From positions 1-19,968 of the forward strand of contig DGDP01000148.1 of assembly GCA_002385485.1 (NCBI GenBank): 19,968 nucleotides of DNA, in the 5' to 3' direction. Origin of the DNA: Acetomicrobium sp. UBA3949 (GTDB lineage: Bacteria; Synergistota; Synergistia; Synergistales; Acetomicrobiaceae). The notes below the pieces were generated by a model. It was not told the origin of the DNA and ran no database searches. It saw only the letters and a list, made by a program, of their open reading frames with translations. This document shows positions 1-7,891 of the stretch, piece by piece. The position numbers were made by a program, and so were the translations under genes. Each line of letters starts with the position of its first letter. Position 1 is the stretch's first letter.

Positions 1-19
1 AGATGTGTATAAGAGACAG
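1..19. other. Nextera/Tn5 mosaic-end adapter (artefact)
   Basis: These bases read AGATGTGTATAAGAGACAG, the 19-bp Tn5 mosaic end used in Nextera libraries. It sits exactly at the window edge and interrupts the reading frame of the HD-GYP gene, adding a spurious C-terminal LSLIHI. It is library sequence left on a contig end, not a genomic element. Confidence 0.96.
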
Positions 20-973
20 GCCTAAAGCTGATACCAGTTCCCGCGAAACTTTTGGGTCGAAATGCTTATTAGTATCCTTAATGATCAAAGATACCGCTTC
101 ATACAGAGACTCGGCACTGCGATAGATACGATTTGTAGTAACTGCGTCGAACACGTCTGCCACCGCAACAATTCTTGCCTCCACGGGAATGTCCTTGCCC
201 GTTAGACCCTTGGGGTATCCCTTTCCATCAATTCTTTCATGATGGAACAAAGTAACGTATAGTATTGTTTCGTCGGCAATTCCCGCCTCTCTTAGAATTC
301 CAAATCCTATTAACGGGTGACCCTTCATCACTGCGAACTCTTCGGCTGTTAAGGGGCCAGGTTTGTTTAAAATTTCTAGAGGAATCCTTGCCTTACCTAC
401 ATCGTGTAGCAATCCTCCGATTACGATCTTTTCGGTTATGCTATCGTTCTTTAATAGCTTTCCAGCCAAAAATCCAGAAAGCAATGAAACATTAAGAGAA
501 TGTACGAAAGTATACTCATCTCTTTCCTTCACTTTATATAAAGAAAGAGTAATAGCCTCGGACTCTAATATCTCTTGAGTCAAGACCCATGCCGTATTAA
601 GCAGTGGTTCGTACAGTTCCGATAATGCATCTCCTTTTGCAATTCTGTTGTAAACGTCATTAATCTGATATAGCGCCATTTCCGCTAGCGATTTGTCAAT
701 TTGCCGAAGGGGAGGGGCGGATTGATAATTACTCACATCCTGTTTTGACGGAATTAAGGAGGCATCCGAGTCATTGTGAAGATAGATGTTTATATATTCT
801 ATCCCTTCAGAAATGAGTTTTCCCTTCAAGATATTGATGGACCTATCGTCTAGAAAAGCTAAATTCGAGCCATAGGGCAACAAAAGAGCCTTATCATTGG
901 ATACAACATCTTCGGCTACAACACCACTACAACATTGCAATTCTTTAACAGGAACCCTAATAGCTTGCAACAT
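20..973 (-). CDS. HD-GYP domain protein, probable c-di-GMP phosphodiesterase (3' partial)
   Basis: HD-GYP proteins hydrolyse the second messenger cyclic di-GMP. I read 318 codons on the minus strand from an ATG at 973, with an in-frame TGA four codons upstream that fixes this as the only ATG start. The first 140 or so residues show no recognised sensor domain and no membrane segment. The HD-GYP domain follows: H158 (HSLNV), the HD pair in LLHDVGKARIP (about 188-198), H219 in KGHP, H244-H245 (HHE), the GYP-loop segment GKGYPKGL (250-257), and VADVFDAVTT (271-280) before FDP. All expected metal and GYP-loop positions look present, so it should be active. The shine-dalgarno is weak. The gene runs into the adapter at 1-19, so its last residues are missing; by domain coverage probably only a short tail is lost. 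It has its own promoter at 1036-1064. Confidence 0.9.
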
Positions 974-1035
974 AAAATGATCTCAACCGCCCATAATTCA
1001 ATTTTTCTTATACATTAATTACATTAACTTATTTG

Positions 1036-1064
1036 ATTATACTTCCTTCACATTTTAAAAGCAA
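1036..1064 (-). promoter_or_regulatory. Sigma-70-type promoter of the HD-GYP gene
   Basis: Read on the minus strand: -35 TTGCTT (1059-1064), a 17-nt spacer, and a perfect -10 TATAAT (1036-1041). It lies between the upstream terminator and the HD-GYP start codon at 973, giving a leader of roughly 55 nt. Confidence 0.65.
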
Positions 1065-1080
1065 TAAATTTTAGATAAAT

Positions 1081-1109
1081 TATAGCGGCCCCCCTAGGGA
1101 GCCGCTATA
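1081..1109 (-). terminator. Rho-independent terminator after the aldo/keto reductase
   Basis: TATAGCGGC (1081-1089) pairs with GCCGCTATA (1101-1109). The stem continues after one mismatch with three G-C pairs and a 3-nt loop. On the minus strand the hairpin is followed by an AT-rich tract (ATTTATCTAAAATTTATTG); the plus-strand side lacks a T run. It therefore fits termination of the minus-strand gene ending at 1174. Confidence 0.7.
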
Positions 1110-1173
1110 CACTACTATTAGCTTCGGTTGACCCTTTGTATAAGCCCGTATTTTCCGTTCGCTTCAGTTATGG

Positions 1174-2313
1174 TCATTTTTTGGCTCCTTGAGCCGTTTC
1201 TTTTTCAGCCTCAAATTCTTTGGCGACATCCTTTAAGGCATCGATGATCTTTATGTGTTGAGGGCAATGTTCTTCGCACTGGCCGCAAGCTATGCAGTCC
1301 GAGGCCTTGCCGTGTTCCTTGGTTAAATTGTTATAATATGATATTTGCATGGGCGTAGGGCCGAAAGTCTTACGCTCGTTAAATACAGCAAAGTACTCAG
1401 GTATTGCTATATGCTTGGGGCAGCCGTCGACACAATATCTGCAGGCCGTGCAGGGTATCACTACCTTCTTCTTTATTATCTCTACGGCCTCTTTTATAAT
1501 CCCCATTTCTTCATCGTTCAAGGGGATGAAGTTTTCCATGACGCTTACGTTGTCGACCATTTGTTCAAAACTGCTCATGCCGCTTAGCACCATGAAGACG
1601 TTTTCAAGAGAAGCAGCATAGCGAATTGCCCAGGAGGCGACGCTCATATCGGGATGATAGCCCTTAAACAGCTTAACCGCCTCGGGAGGGACGTTGGCAA
1701 GATATCCTCCCTTGACGGGCTCCATCACTATTACCGGCCTTTTGTGCTTGGTTGCCACTTCGTAACATTTGCCCGACTGTATGAGTTCGCTGTCCCAATC
1801 CAGATAGTTTATCTGAAGCTGCACGTATTCTATCTCGGGATGCTCCATTAGTATCTGGTCCAGCAGGGTAGCCTTATCGTGAAAGGAGATGCCGATGTGC
1901 CGGATTTTGCCCTGTTCTTTAAGCTTTTTTACGAATTCAAATCCGCCCAGCTTTGAAGTCTCGGCATAGCGTTTTACGTCCAGGCTGTGAAGGAGATAGT
2001 AATCGAAATATGTTACACCGCACCTTTCGAGTTGTTCTTCGAAAATAGCCTCGTAATCCTCATATTTAGAGGCAATCCACGTGGGCAGTTTGTCTGTGAG
2101 CGTGAAGCTTTCTCTGGGATGCCTTTCGACCAGTGCCTTCCTAATCGCTACTTCACTTTTTCCCTGATGGTAAGGGTATGCCGTATCGAAATAAGTAAAA
2201 CCCCTCTTTAGGAAGTGATCGACCATCCTTTTTAATTCTTCCAAGTCAATGCTTTCCTGATCATTTGGGTCCCTTAAAGGCAGCCTCATTAGTCCAAAGC
2301 CTAGTTTTTTCAT
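1174..2313 (-). CDS. Aldo/keto reductase with two C-terminal [4Fe-4S] ferredoxin motifs
   Basis: This is a predicted oxidoreductase of the iron-sulfur aldo/keto reductase type (COG1453-like); the substrate is unknown. Numbered from the ATG at 2319, the AKR barrel keeps the usual catalytic tetrad: D45 and Y50 (YFDTAYPYHQG), K77 (LTDKLP) and H111 (YYLLHS). The C-terminus carries two CxxCxxCxxxCP clusters (C290, C293, C296, C300 and C342, C345, C348, C352), typical of electron transfer. I prefer the second ATG (2313): AGGAGG at 2323-2328 is 9 nt from it but only 3 nt from the ATG at 2319, so the protein is 379 residues. It is cytoplasmic. A truncated flavodoxin-like gene lies directly upstream on the same strand, a redox pairing that fits the iron-sulfur clusters. 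The terminator is at 1081-1109. Confidence 0.92.
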   Translation of the reverse strand: MKKLGFGLMRLPLRDPNDQESIDLEELKRMVDHFLKRGFTYFDTAYPYHQGKSEVAIRKALVERHPRESFTLTDKLPTWIASKYEDYEAIFEEQLERCGVTYFDYYLLHSLDVKRYAETSKLGGFEFVKKLKEQGKIRHIGISFHDKATLLDQILMEHPEIEYVQLQINYLDWDSELIQSGKCYEVATKHKRPVIVMEPVKGGYLANVPPEAVKLFKGYHPDMSVASWAIRYAASLENVFMVLSGMSSFEQMVDNVSVMENFIPLNDEEMGIIKEAVEIIKKKVVIPCTACRYCVDGCPKHIAIPEYFAVFNERKTFGPTPMQISYYNNLTKEHGKASDCIACGQCEEHCPQHIKIIDALKDVAKEFEAEKETAQGAKK

Positions 2314-2371
2314 ACACATCTTCCTCCTGCTCTCATTGTTTGAGCTTTTAAACAGATTTATTTTAATTTTT

Positions 2372-2635
2372 TTATTCTATGCCGATTTTATGCAGCCATT
2401 CAGATATCCTGGGTGTTGCATTTTTGACCTCGCTTCCCTTCAGAGATAATCCTTCGAGCACAACAGAATCAGAACATAATTTTTTCACGTCGGAAAAGCT
2501 TCGCCCCGCTCCACCTCCTCCATGCGTACAAAATGGAACTATCGTCTTTCCAGAAAGATCGCATTCGGATAAAAACTTTGCCACAGCCATGGGAAAGGAC
2601 AGCACGGAAAGGCCAAAAAGATCTATAAAAGGGCG
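2372..2635 (-). pseudogene. 5'-truncated flavodoxin-like protein (C-terminal half only)
   Basis: The open frame has 88 codons bounded upstream by TAG (2636-2638). It contains the second half of a flavodoxin fold: an FP-x-AV-x-x-FL segment, LSGKTIVPFCTHGGGGAG, a later VLEGLSLKGSEV, and a terminal WLHKIG. Full-length relatives are about 150-180 residues. The N-terminal phosphate-binding loop and first half are absent, and the break falls just before the strand that precedes the FMN-contact region. A GTG at 2605 could start a 77-residue peptide, but I see no good ribosome site. I infer a gene remnant left by a deletion or rearrangement at about 2636-2647, next to the divergent YrbL-like gene. 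The alternative is that the fragment is still translated as a short protein. Confidence 0.7.
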
Positions 2636-2647
2636 CTAAGGCTCTGG

Positions 2648-3391
2648 ATGAACGCCTTTCTCCCAAAGGATAGCTATAAGTACTTTTTTGCCGATCTTTT
2701 ACCATTTCTTTTTAAAAGAAAGGGCCTGCAGCCACGCTTTTTCCCCAAAGAGGTCATGCCCTTAAGCTCTGACCTTTTAATTCACAGCGGAAGCAAGAGG
2801 GACACCTTCGTTCATCCCAAAGATCCCCGCCTTTGCATCAAAATAGATAGGCTCTGGAAAGAAGGCTATCGTGTTTCACCAAGGAAGCGCTTGGAGAGGA
2901 TTTTAATGCCCTGGCTCATAGACTTTTGGTCGAACCGCGAAGAGGCAAGGGTGTATCGTTCTACGGCGCTCAGGGTGGGAGAGGCTTTTTACGAGCACGC
3001 TCCAAGATGTTTTGGCATAGCGATGACGAACCTGGGGCCGGGACTGGTCGTCGAGCGAATCTGCAACGAGGACGGTTCCTTCTCTAAACCGATCGACGTT
3101 TTCGTCAAAGAAAACCCTGACAAGGCAAGACATGCCCTTGAACTTTTAAGGGAACTTTACGATTTTCTGGTAAGCCACAAACTGGTTATCTACGACTGGG
3201 CCAACCCCGCAAACTTTTTGGTGCGTCAAAGCAAGTCTAAAGGTGACAAGATCGTTGTCGTGGACTGGAAGACGGAGGGCACGGCCGATAAGGATATACC
3301 GCTGCGCGATATTTTTCCCGCCTTGGCTTTAAAGAAAATGACCTACGAATACAACTGTTTATATGAGAAGATATCGCGCCTATGCGACTAA
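2648..3391 (+). CDS. YrbL-family kinase-like protein
   Basis: The protein resembles the YrbL (PhoP regulatory network) family, which has a degenerate protein-kinase-like fold and no settled biochemical role. From M37 the sequence follows E. coli YrbL: a short glycine/serine loop, then FVHPKDPRLCIKI, where K65 matches the kinase lysine; YDWANPANFLV supplies a catalytic-loop-like D183 and N189; VVVDWK supplies the DFG-like D206. Starting at the ATG at 2756 would give 211 residues, the E. coli family length. The ATG at 2648 adds 36 residues that I do not recognise. AAGG lies 6 nt before the 2648 ATG, while AGAGGT nearly abuts the 2756 ATG, so the start is uncertain. The gene is convergent with carB, with 20 bp between them. 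Cytoplasmic. Confidence 0.78.
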   Translation: MNAFLPKDSYKYFFADLLPFLFKRKGLQPRFFPKEVMPLSSDLLIHSGSKRDTFVHPKDPRLCIKIDRLWKEGYRVSPRKRLERILMPWLIDFWSNREEARVYRSTALRVGEAFYEHAPRCFGIAMTNLGPGLVVERICNEDGSFSKPIDVFVKENPDKARHALELLRELYDFLVSHKLVIYDWANPANFLVRQSKSKGDKIVVVDWKTEGTADKDIPLRDIFPALALKKMTYEYNCLYEKISRLCD

Positions 3392-3411
3392 GGATAATCA
3401 ATCGGCATATA

Positions 3412-6400
3412 TTAAGTATGGTTTCTGCCCGTAATCGATGAGCCTACGGCCTGAGCTGCTTCCAGCGTATGAAGACAAAGCACCCGGCATTCAATGGCCG
3501 CCCTTCTCATGGCATAGCCGTCCTTCAGCGTATCCGTTCGAAGGGAAGGTATGTTTACTATAACGTCGAACATGTTGGAACGAATGGCCGAGATAAGCTC
3601 CGCCCCTTTGAGAACCTCTTCGGAGGGCAAACCCCACTTCTTGAGCGCCGCTGCCGTGCCTGGCGTTGCGTAAATTTCCCATCCGAGATTGTAAAATATC
3701 GAAGCTACAGGAGCAAGCAGGGACTTCTGGTCATCTCTGACGCTAAAAAGGATATTACCCTTCTTCGGAATGTTCCATCCCGCACCCTGCAGGGCTTTCC
3801 TTAAAGCCTCGGCAAAGGTCTCCCCCACGCCTAAAGACTCTCCCGTGGACTGCATCTGCGGGCCGAGCCTGCTGTCTGCTCCGGGAAGCTTTTCGGTGGA
3901 AAAGACAGGTACTTTTACCCCCAGCGGGCCCTTGTAATCCAAAATGCCAAGCCCGTAACCTGTGCCTTTAAGGCTTTCTCCCAAAGCAACGCCGACGGCC
4001 AGATCTACCATGGGAATTTCCGTCAGCTTGCTGGCTATGGGAACGGTTCGGCTGGCCCGCGGGTTTGCTTCTATTACGTAAAGCTTGTCGTCGTGACGGA
4101 CGAATTGTACGTTGAAAAGCCCCTTTACGTTTAATATTTTAGAAAGGCAAGAAACTATACGAAACATTTCATCTTTTTCCCGTGGCGAAAGGGAAAAATC
4201 AGGAAAGAGCGCGATGGAGTCGCCGGAATGCACGCCTGCAGGATCCAGGTGTTCGAATATACCGGGGATCAGTACGTCTTTTCCGTCGCAGACGGCATCG
4301 ACCTCAAACTCCTTCCCCTGAAGGAAACGATCGATCAAGAGGGCGACACCGGGAGCATGGGAAAATGCAAGAGAGGCAAGCTTTTTAAACTCCTTCATTT
4401 CGTAAACTACCTGCATATCGACCCCGCCTATGACGAAACTCGGCCTTATCATCACCGGGAAGCCCAGCCCTTCGGCGATATCCACGGCCTCTTTCAAATC
4501 CCTTGCAGCCTCTCCTGGAGGATAGGGTATGTCAAGCTTGTGCAGTATATCGCAAAAACGCCCCCTATCCTCGGCCTCCATGATCGCCGAGGCGCCGGTG
4601 CCAAACATGCTAAAGCCTTCTTCGGCCAAGGCAAGGCCCAACTTCAGCGACGTCTGCCCTCCAAAGGAACAGAAAAACCCTTCGGCCCTTTCGCGCTTCA
4701 GAATGGCCCTAACGTCTTCGACGTGGAGGGGCTCGAAGTAAAGGGCATCGGAAATGTCATGATCCGTGCTGACCGTCTCGGGGTTATTGTTTGCCATTAC
4801 CGCCCTAAAGCCCCTACGCCTCAGGCTTTCAACAGCCTTTACGCAACAGTAATCAAACTCAACCCCTTGGGCTATTCTTATTGGGCCTGAGCCTAAAACG
4901 ATGATTGAGTGAGCATCATCGGGAGGAGCGACTGAGGGGGCGTCATCTTCGTAAACACCATAGAAGTACCCGAATCGAGAGCCTTCTCCTCCTACCTTTT
5001 TGTGCTTTATCTCGACGTTGTGGCCCTGACGCAAGCCCGATACCTCCTCTGCCGACATTTCGCAGATAATAGCAATATCTTCGTCGCTAAATCCCGCACG
5101 TTTGGCTTCTGTTAGCACATCTCGGGTAAGTCCGGTTTTTAACCTTTTTTCTATTGAGACGATCTGTTGAAGTTGTTTTATAAAATAGGGATGTATTGCT
5201 GTAGCGTCCGAAATGTCATTTATGGCTTCACCGCGCCTTAAGAGCTCCAGGATGGCTCCCATACGCCTGTGGGTTGGGAGTGTGCAGTGCTGCCACAGCT
5301 CGTCATTCGTGGCCTTTTTAAAGTATTTGTCGGTGAGGGGTGAGGATGCGTCCAATGAACGGAAGGCCTTAAGTAGTGCGTGCACAAAGGAGCTTCCTAT
5401 TGCCATGACCTCGCCAGTGGACTTCATCTGCGTCCCAAGCCGGATATTGGCGGTGGGAAACTTTTCAAAGGGCCAGCGGGGGTGCTTGACCACGATGTAA
5501 TCGAGTTCGGGCTCCGACAAGGCGTTACCCTTTCCCGTGATGGGGTTTGGAAGTTCCGCCAGGCCTTTGCCCACGGCAATCTTTGCAGCTATCCTCGCTA
5601 TGGGGTATCCCGTGGCCTTGCTTGCCAGGGCACTCGACCTGCTTGCGCGGGGGTTTACCTCTATGACGTAGTAGGAATTGCCGTCGGGCGAAAGGGCAAA
5701 CTGCACGTTGCAAGCCCCGCGCACGTCTAAAGCCTTCACAATGGCCAACCCAGCCGTGCGTAAAAGGTTCCACTCCTCTTTCGTAAGGGTTAGTACAGGC
5801 GAGACGACGATGCTGTCTCCCGTGTGAATCCCCATGGGGTCGACGTTTTCCATCCCGCAGACGCACAAACAGTCGCCTCGAGCGTCCCTTATCACCTCAA
5901 GCTCTATCTCTCTCCACCCTAAAAGATAATTTTCTACCAATACCCTGTGGACGGGAGAGGCCTGCAGGCCCTCTTTAATTCTTTCCTTTAATTCTTCCTC
6001 GTTCCAGGCTATGCCTCCGCCGGTGCCTCCCAAGGTAAAATCAGGCCTGACGATCAGGGGAAATCTTTGGCTTCGGGAAAACTCCAGAGCTTCTTCCGTC
6101 GAGGAAACGGCAATGCTTTCGGGGACGGGTTGACCAATGCTTTTCATCAGATTTCTGAAGGATTCCCTTCCCTCGGCAGCCTTTATGGCGGATATCGGAG
6201 TCCCAAGGATCCTGACGCCTGCTTTCTTCCATATGCCTTTTTCTTCGCACTCCACACATAAATTAAGGGCGGTTTGCCCGCCCAATGTGGCTATAACGCC
6301 TTTGGGGTGATGTTCTTCGACTATGGCCTCAACGGCTTCGGCCGTTAGGGGTTTTATGTAAATAATGTCGGCCATCGCTGTATCCGTTTGTATAGTAGCG

Positions 6401-6540
6401 GGATTGCTGTTGAGCAGTATCACACGGTAACCTTCTTCGTGAAGTGCCTTGCAGGCCTGGCTCCCCGCATAGTCGAACTCCGCAGCCTGGCCTATCTTTA
6501 TGGGGCCAGAACCCAAGACAAGTATGCTTTTGATGGTCAC
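3412..6540 (-). CDS. carB: Carbamoyl-phosphate synthase large subunit
   Basis: CarB makes carbamoyl phosphate from bicarbonate, ammonia (delivered from glutamine by CarA) and two ATP, feeding pyrimidine and arginine synthesis. The 1042-residue frame has the full architecture: an N-terminal synthetase half (VLGSGPIKIGQAAEFDYAGS, then the ATP-grasp RPDFTLGGTGGG), an oligomerisation domain at about 400-545, a second synthetase half (VLGSGPIRIAQGVEFDYCC, then RPSFVIGG) and a C-terminal MGS-like allosteric domain from about 930 (ILFSVRDDQKS, YATPGTAAAL). It is slightly shorter than the usual 1055-1075. The second ATP-grasp reads GGVDM where GGRAM is usual. The start is GTG with GGGAGG about 12 nt upstream. 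No carA lies on either side. Transcription comes from the consensus promoter at 6686-6714. Confidence 0.96.
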   Translation of the reverse strand: MTIKSILVLGSGPIKIGQAAEFDYAGSQACKALHEEGYRVILLNSNPATIQTDTAMADIIYIKPLTAEAVEAIVEEHHPKGVIATLGGQTALNLCVECEEKGIWKKAGVRILGTPISAIKAAEGRESFRNLMKSIGQPVPESIAVSSTEEALEFSRSQRFPLIVRPDFTLGGTGGGIAWNEEELKERIKEGLQASPVHRVLVENYLLGWREIELEVIRDARGDCLCVCGMENVDPMGIHTGDSIVVSPVLTLTKEEWNLLRTAGLAIVKALDVRGACNVQFALSPDGNSYYVIEVNPRASRSSALASKATGYPIARIAAKIAVGKGLAELPNPITGKGNALSEPELDYIVVKHPRWPFEKFPTANIRLGTQMKSTGEVMAIGSSFVHALLKAFRSLDASSPLTDKYFKKATNDELWQHCTLPTHRRMGAILELLRRGEAINDISDATAIHPYFIKQLQQIVSIEKRLKTGLTRDVLTEAKRAGFSDEDIAIICEMSAEEVSGLRQGHNVEIKHKKVGGEGSRFGYFYGVYEDDAPSVAPPDDAHSIIVLGSGPIRIAQGVEFDYCCVKAVESLRRRGFRAVMANNNPETVSTDHDISDALYFEPLHVEDVRAILKRERAEGFFCSFGGQTSLKLGLALAEEGFSMFGTGASAIMEAEDRGRFCDILHKLDIPYPPGEAARDLKEAVDIAEGLGFPVMIRPSFVIGGVDMQVVYEMKEFKKLASLAFSHAPGVALLIDRFLQGKEFEVDAVCDGKDVLIPGIFEHLDPAGVHSGDSIALFPDFSLSPREKDEMFRIVSCLSKILNVKGLFNVQFVRHDDKLYVIEANPRASRTVPIASKLTEIPMVDLAVGVALGESLKGTGYGLGILDYKGPLGVKVPVFSTEKLPGADSRLGPQMQSTGESLGVGETFAEALRKALQGAGWNIPKKGNILFSVRDDQKSLLAPVASIFYNLGWEIYATPGTAAALKKWGLPSEEVLKGAELISAIRSNMFDVIVNIPSLRTDTLKDGYAMRRAAIECRVLCLHTLEAAQAVGSSITGRNHT

Positions 6541-6679
6541 CTTACACTTCTCCCTCCCTATCTCTGCCGCAACCCTTCCTTCATATAGAGCACCCTATAG
6601 CGCACATGTCGTCCTAAGAGACAAAATCTTATTAACAAAGGTTTCAGCAAAGAATAAAATTAACCTTAGGTTTATTTTG
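6541..6679 (-). promoter_or_regulatory. carB 5' leader
   Basis: About 140 nt separate the inferred carB start of transcription from the GTG codon. The leader contains AACCTAAGGTT dyad sequence near its 5' end and two tiny overlapping reading frames (8 codons each) just before the ribosome site. I do not recognise a PyrR-binding element or a clear attenuator-plus-T-run, so regulation in the leader is possible but not shown. Confidence 0.3.
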
Positions 6680-6685
6680 CAGTCA

Positions 6686-6714
6686 ATTATAAAGAGGGGA
6701 TCCTTAGATGTCAA
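6686..6714 (-). promoter_or_regulatory. Perfect consensus sigma-70 promoter of carB
   Basis: On the minus strand TTGACA (6709-6714), a 17-nt spacer and TATAAT (6686-6691) match the housekeeping consensus at all twelve positions. It sits just downstream of the metallophosphoesterase stop codon (6736), which makes carB an independent transcription unit. An inverted repeat, ATGTC-6 nt-GACAT (6708-6723), overlaps the -35 box and could be an operator. Confidence 0.85.
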
Positions 6715-6735
6715 TCAAGACATTCTGGCATACAC

Positions 6736-7566
6736 TTATTTCGCGAGCATGGACACGAGGCCCAGCGGGATAGGCTCGCTGAAGGCAGGATATGTCACTT
6801 TAAAAGGAGCTTCGGCTTCAAATGCGGGCTTTTTGACATCTCGTCGATATAAGATCTCGAAACTGCCGTCTTCATGTTCCACTACAGCAGAACAGCTTTC
6901 TACCCAGTCGCCACAATTTACGTAAAGCACATCACCCATATGGTTGATAGCCGGTCTATGGATATGACCGCAAATTACGCCATCGCAGCGGTGCCTTTTA
7001 GCTTCCCGCTGTAACAACTTTTCGAATGCGGAAAGCATCTGTATGAAGATTTTTACCTGGTGTTTCAAAAACTGCGAGATCGGCCAATAACTCATCCCAA
7101 GCCAATGGCGCAATTTGTTTACCCATAAATTAAGCCAAAGCGCTCCATCGTAAGCCAAATCTCCCAGCCTGGTAACCCAAGGGCTTAAGCTCACGGCTTT
7201 ATCGAATTGGTCGCCATGAAGGACCAGCATGCGCTTGCCATCCGCAGTCTTATGAATTGCGTGAGGCCGAACTTCCAGGTTACCAAATTGACGCCCTATA
7301 AAATCCCTCATGCAGTAATCGTGATTACCTGGGACGTAAACTACACGTCCCTCAAGCGATTTCAAGTGTATTTGATTGAAAACCTCGATTTGAGAGCTGG
7401 ACCAGAAAGACGTCTTCATTGCTTTTTTGCTTTCAAGAAGGTCGCCAACTAGGTAAAGGTGCTCGCACCTTGCATTTTTCAGAAAGGAAACTAATTTTTG
7501 CGCCTGACACCATCTGCTTCCCAGGTGCGTATCAGAAATAAATACTGAACGATAAAAGGTTTTCAA
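6736..7566 (-). CDS. LpxH-like metallophosphoesterase (UDP-2,3-diacylglucosamine diphosphatase family)
   Basis: This is a calcineurin-like phosphohydrolase of the COG2908 group, whose characterised members cleave UDP-2,3-diacylglucosamine in lipid A synthesis; the exact substrate here is not proven. Numbered from TTG 7566, it has the metal motifs in order: ISDTHLG (D12, H14), LVGDLLES, YVPGNHDYCMRDF, LVLHGDQFD and ICGHIHRP, then NCGDWVES. The 276-residue length fits the family. An upstream ATG at 7629 would add 21 residues, but I prefer TTG 7566. AGGAGG (7577-7582) is 10 nt before it, the protein then begins directly at the first strand (KTFYRSVFISD), and a TATAAT at 7618-7623 places the transcript start downstream of the 7629 ATG. 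It is divergent from the zincin-DUF72 gene. Confidence 0.87.
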   Translation of the reverse strand: MKTFYRSVFISDTHLGSRWCQAQKLVSFLKNARCEHLYLVGDLLESKKAMKTSFWSSSQIEVFNQIHLKSLEGRVVYVPGNHDYCMRDFIGRQFGNLEVRPHAIHKTADGKRMLVLHGDQFDKAVSLSPWVTRLGDLAYDGALWLNLWVNKLRHWLGMSYWPISQFLKHQVKIFIQMLSAFEKLLQREAKRHRCDGVICGHIHRPAINHMGDVLYVNCGDWVESCSAVVEHEDGSFEILYRRDVKKPAFEAEAPFKVTYPAFSEPIPLGLVSMLAK

Positions 7567-7617
7567 GTTGGCATATCCTCCTATTGTACATGTATGAGCA
7601 TTTGCGATTCGTAGTGT

Positions 7618-7623
7618 ATTATA
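7618..7623 (-). promoter_or_regulatory. -10 box of the metallophosphoesterase promoter
   Basis: TATAAT on the minus strand, about 52 nt upstream of the preferred TTG start. The -35 region is AT-rich with no clear TTGACA. It overlaps the codons of the longest possible reading frame, so the longer start would not be transcribed from here. Confidence 0.5.
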
Positions 7624-7738
7624 CATCATTAAAAATTGCGAAATTTGTTGTATATGTTGTAAATATGTTACAAATTTGTATCTTCTCAGCTAACTTTAAC
7701 CGGGCACCCAGAAAATTATCTCTTCGACGTAATTACAG

Positions 7739-7768
7739 TTGACCAGCAATTTATACTATTGATATATT
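7739..7768 (+). promoter_or_regulatory. Probable promoter of the zincin-DUF72 gene
   Basis: TTGACC (7739-7744), an 18-nt spacer and TATATT (7763-7768) on the plus strand. The leader to the ATG at 7885 would be roughly 110 nt. The 7624-7884 divergent region is otherwise AT-rich and holds no other gene apart from a short leader frame at 7850. Confidence 0.5.
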
Positions 7769-7849
7769 ATAGCGACACCTTGTAACAGACAAAGGGTTGG
7801 GAATATAATAATTAATAAACAAAACCTGTGCTGACGGGAGCGATCGTAA

Positions 7850-7891
7850 ATGTTTTTAAGCGATACGGCAGGTGAGAGAAAGGCATGCTAA
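7850..7891 (+). CDS. Possible 13-residue leader peptide overlapping the next start
   Basis: ATG at 7850 is preceded by GGGAG with 9-nt spacing and reads MFLSDTAGERKAC before TAA at 7889-7891. It thus runs past the ATG (7885) of the zincin-DUF72 gene in another frame. The ribosome site of the main gene (AGGTGA) lies inside it. This layout would allow translational coupling. Expression is not shown, and frames this short arise by chance. Confidence 0.25.
   Translation: MFLSDTAGERKAC

Noticed and set aside
4228..4890. A 220-codon plus-strand frame opposite carB.
   Set aside because: It is antisense shadow of a strongly conserved gene; no domain, no ribosome site and composition mirrors the carB codons.
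3412..6540. carB could be C-terminally truncated because it is 1042 residues.
   Set aside because: The MGS-like allosteric domain is present to its final helix, so the shorter length is normal variation.
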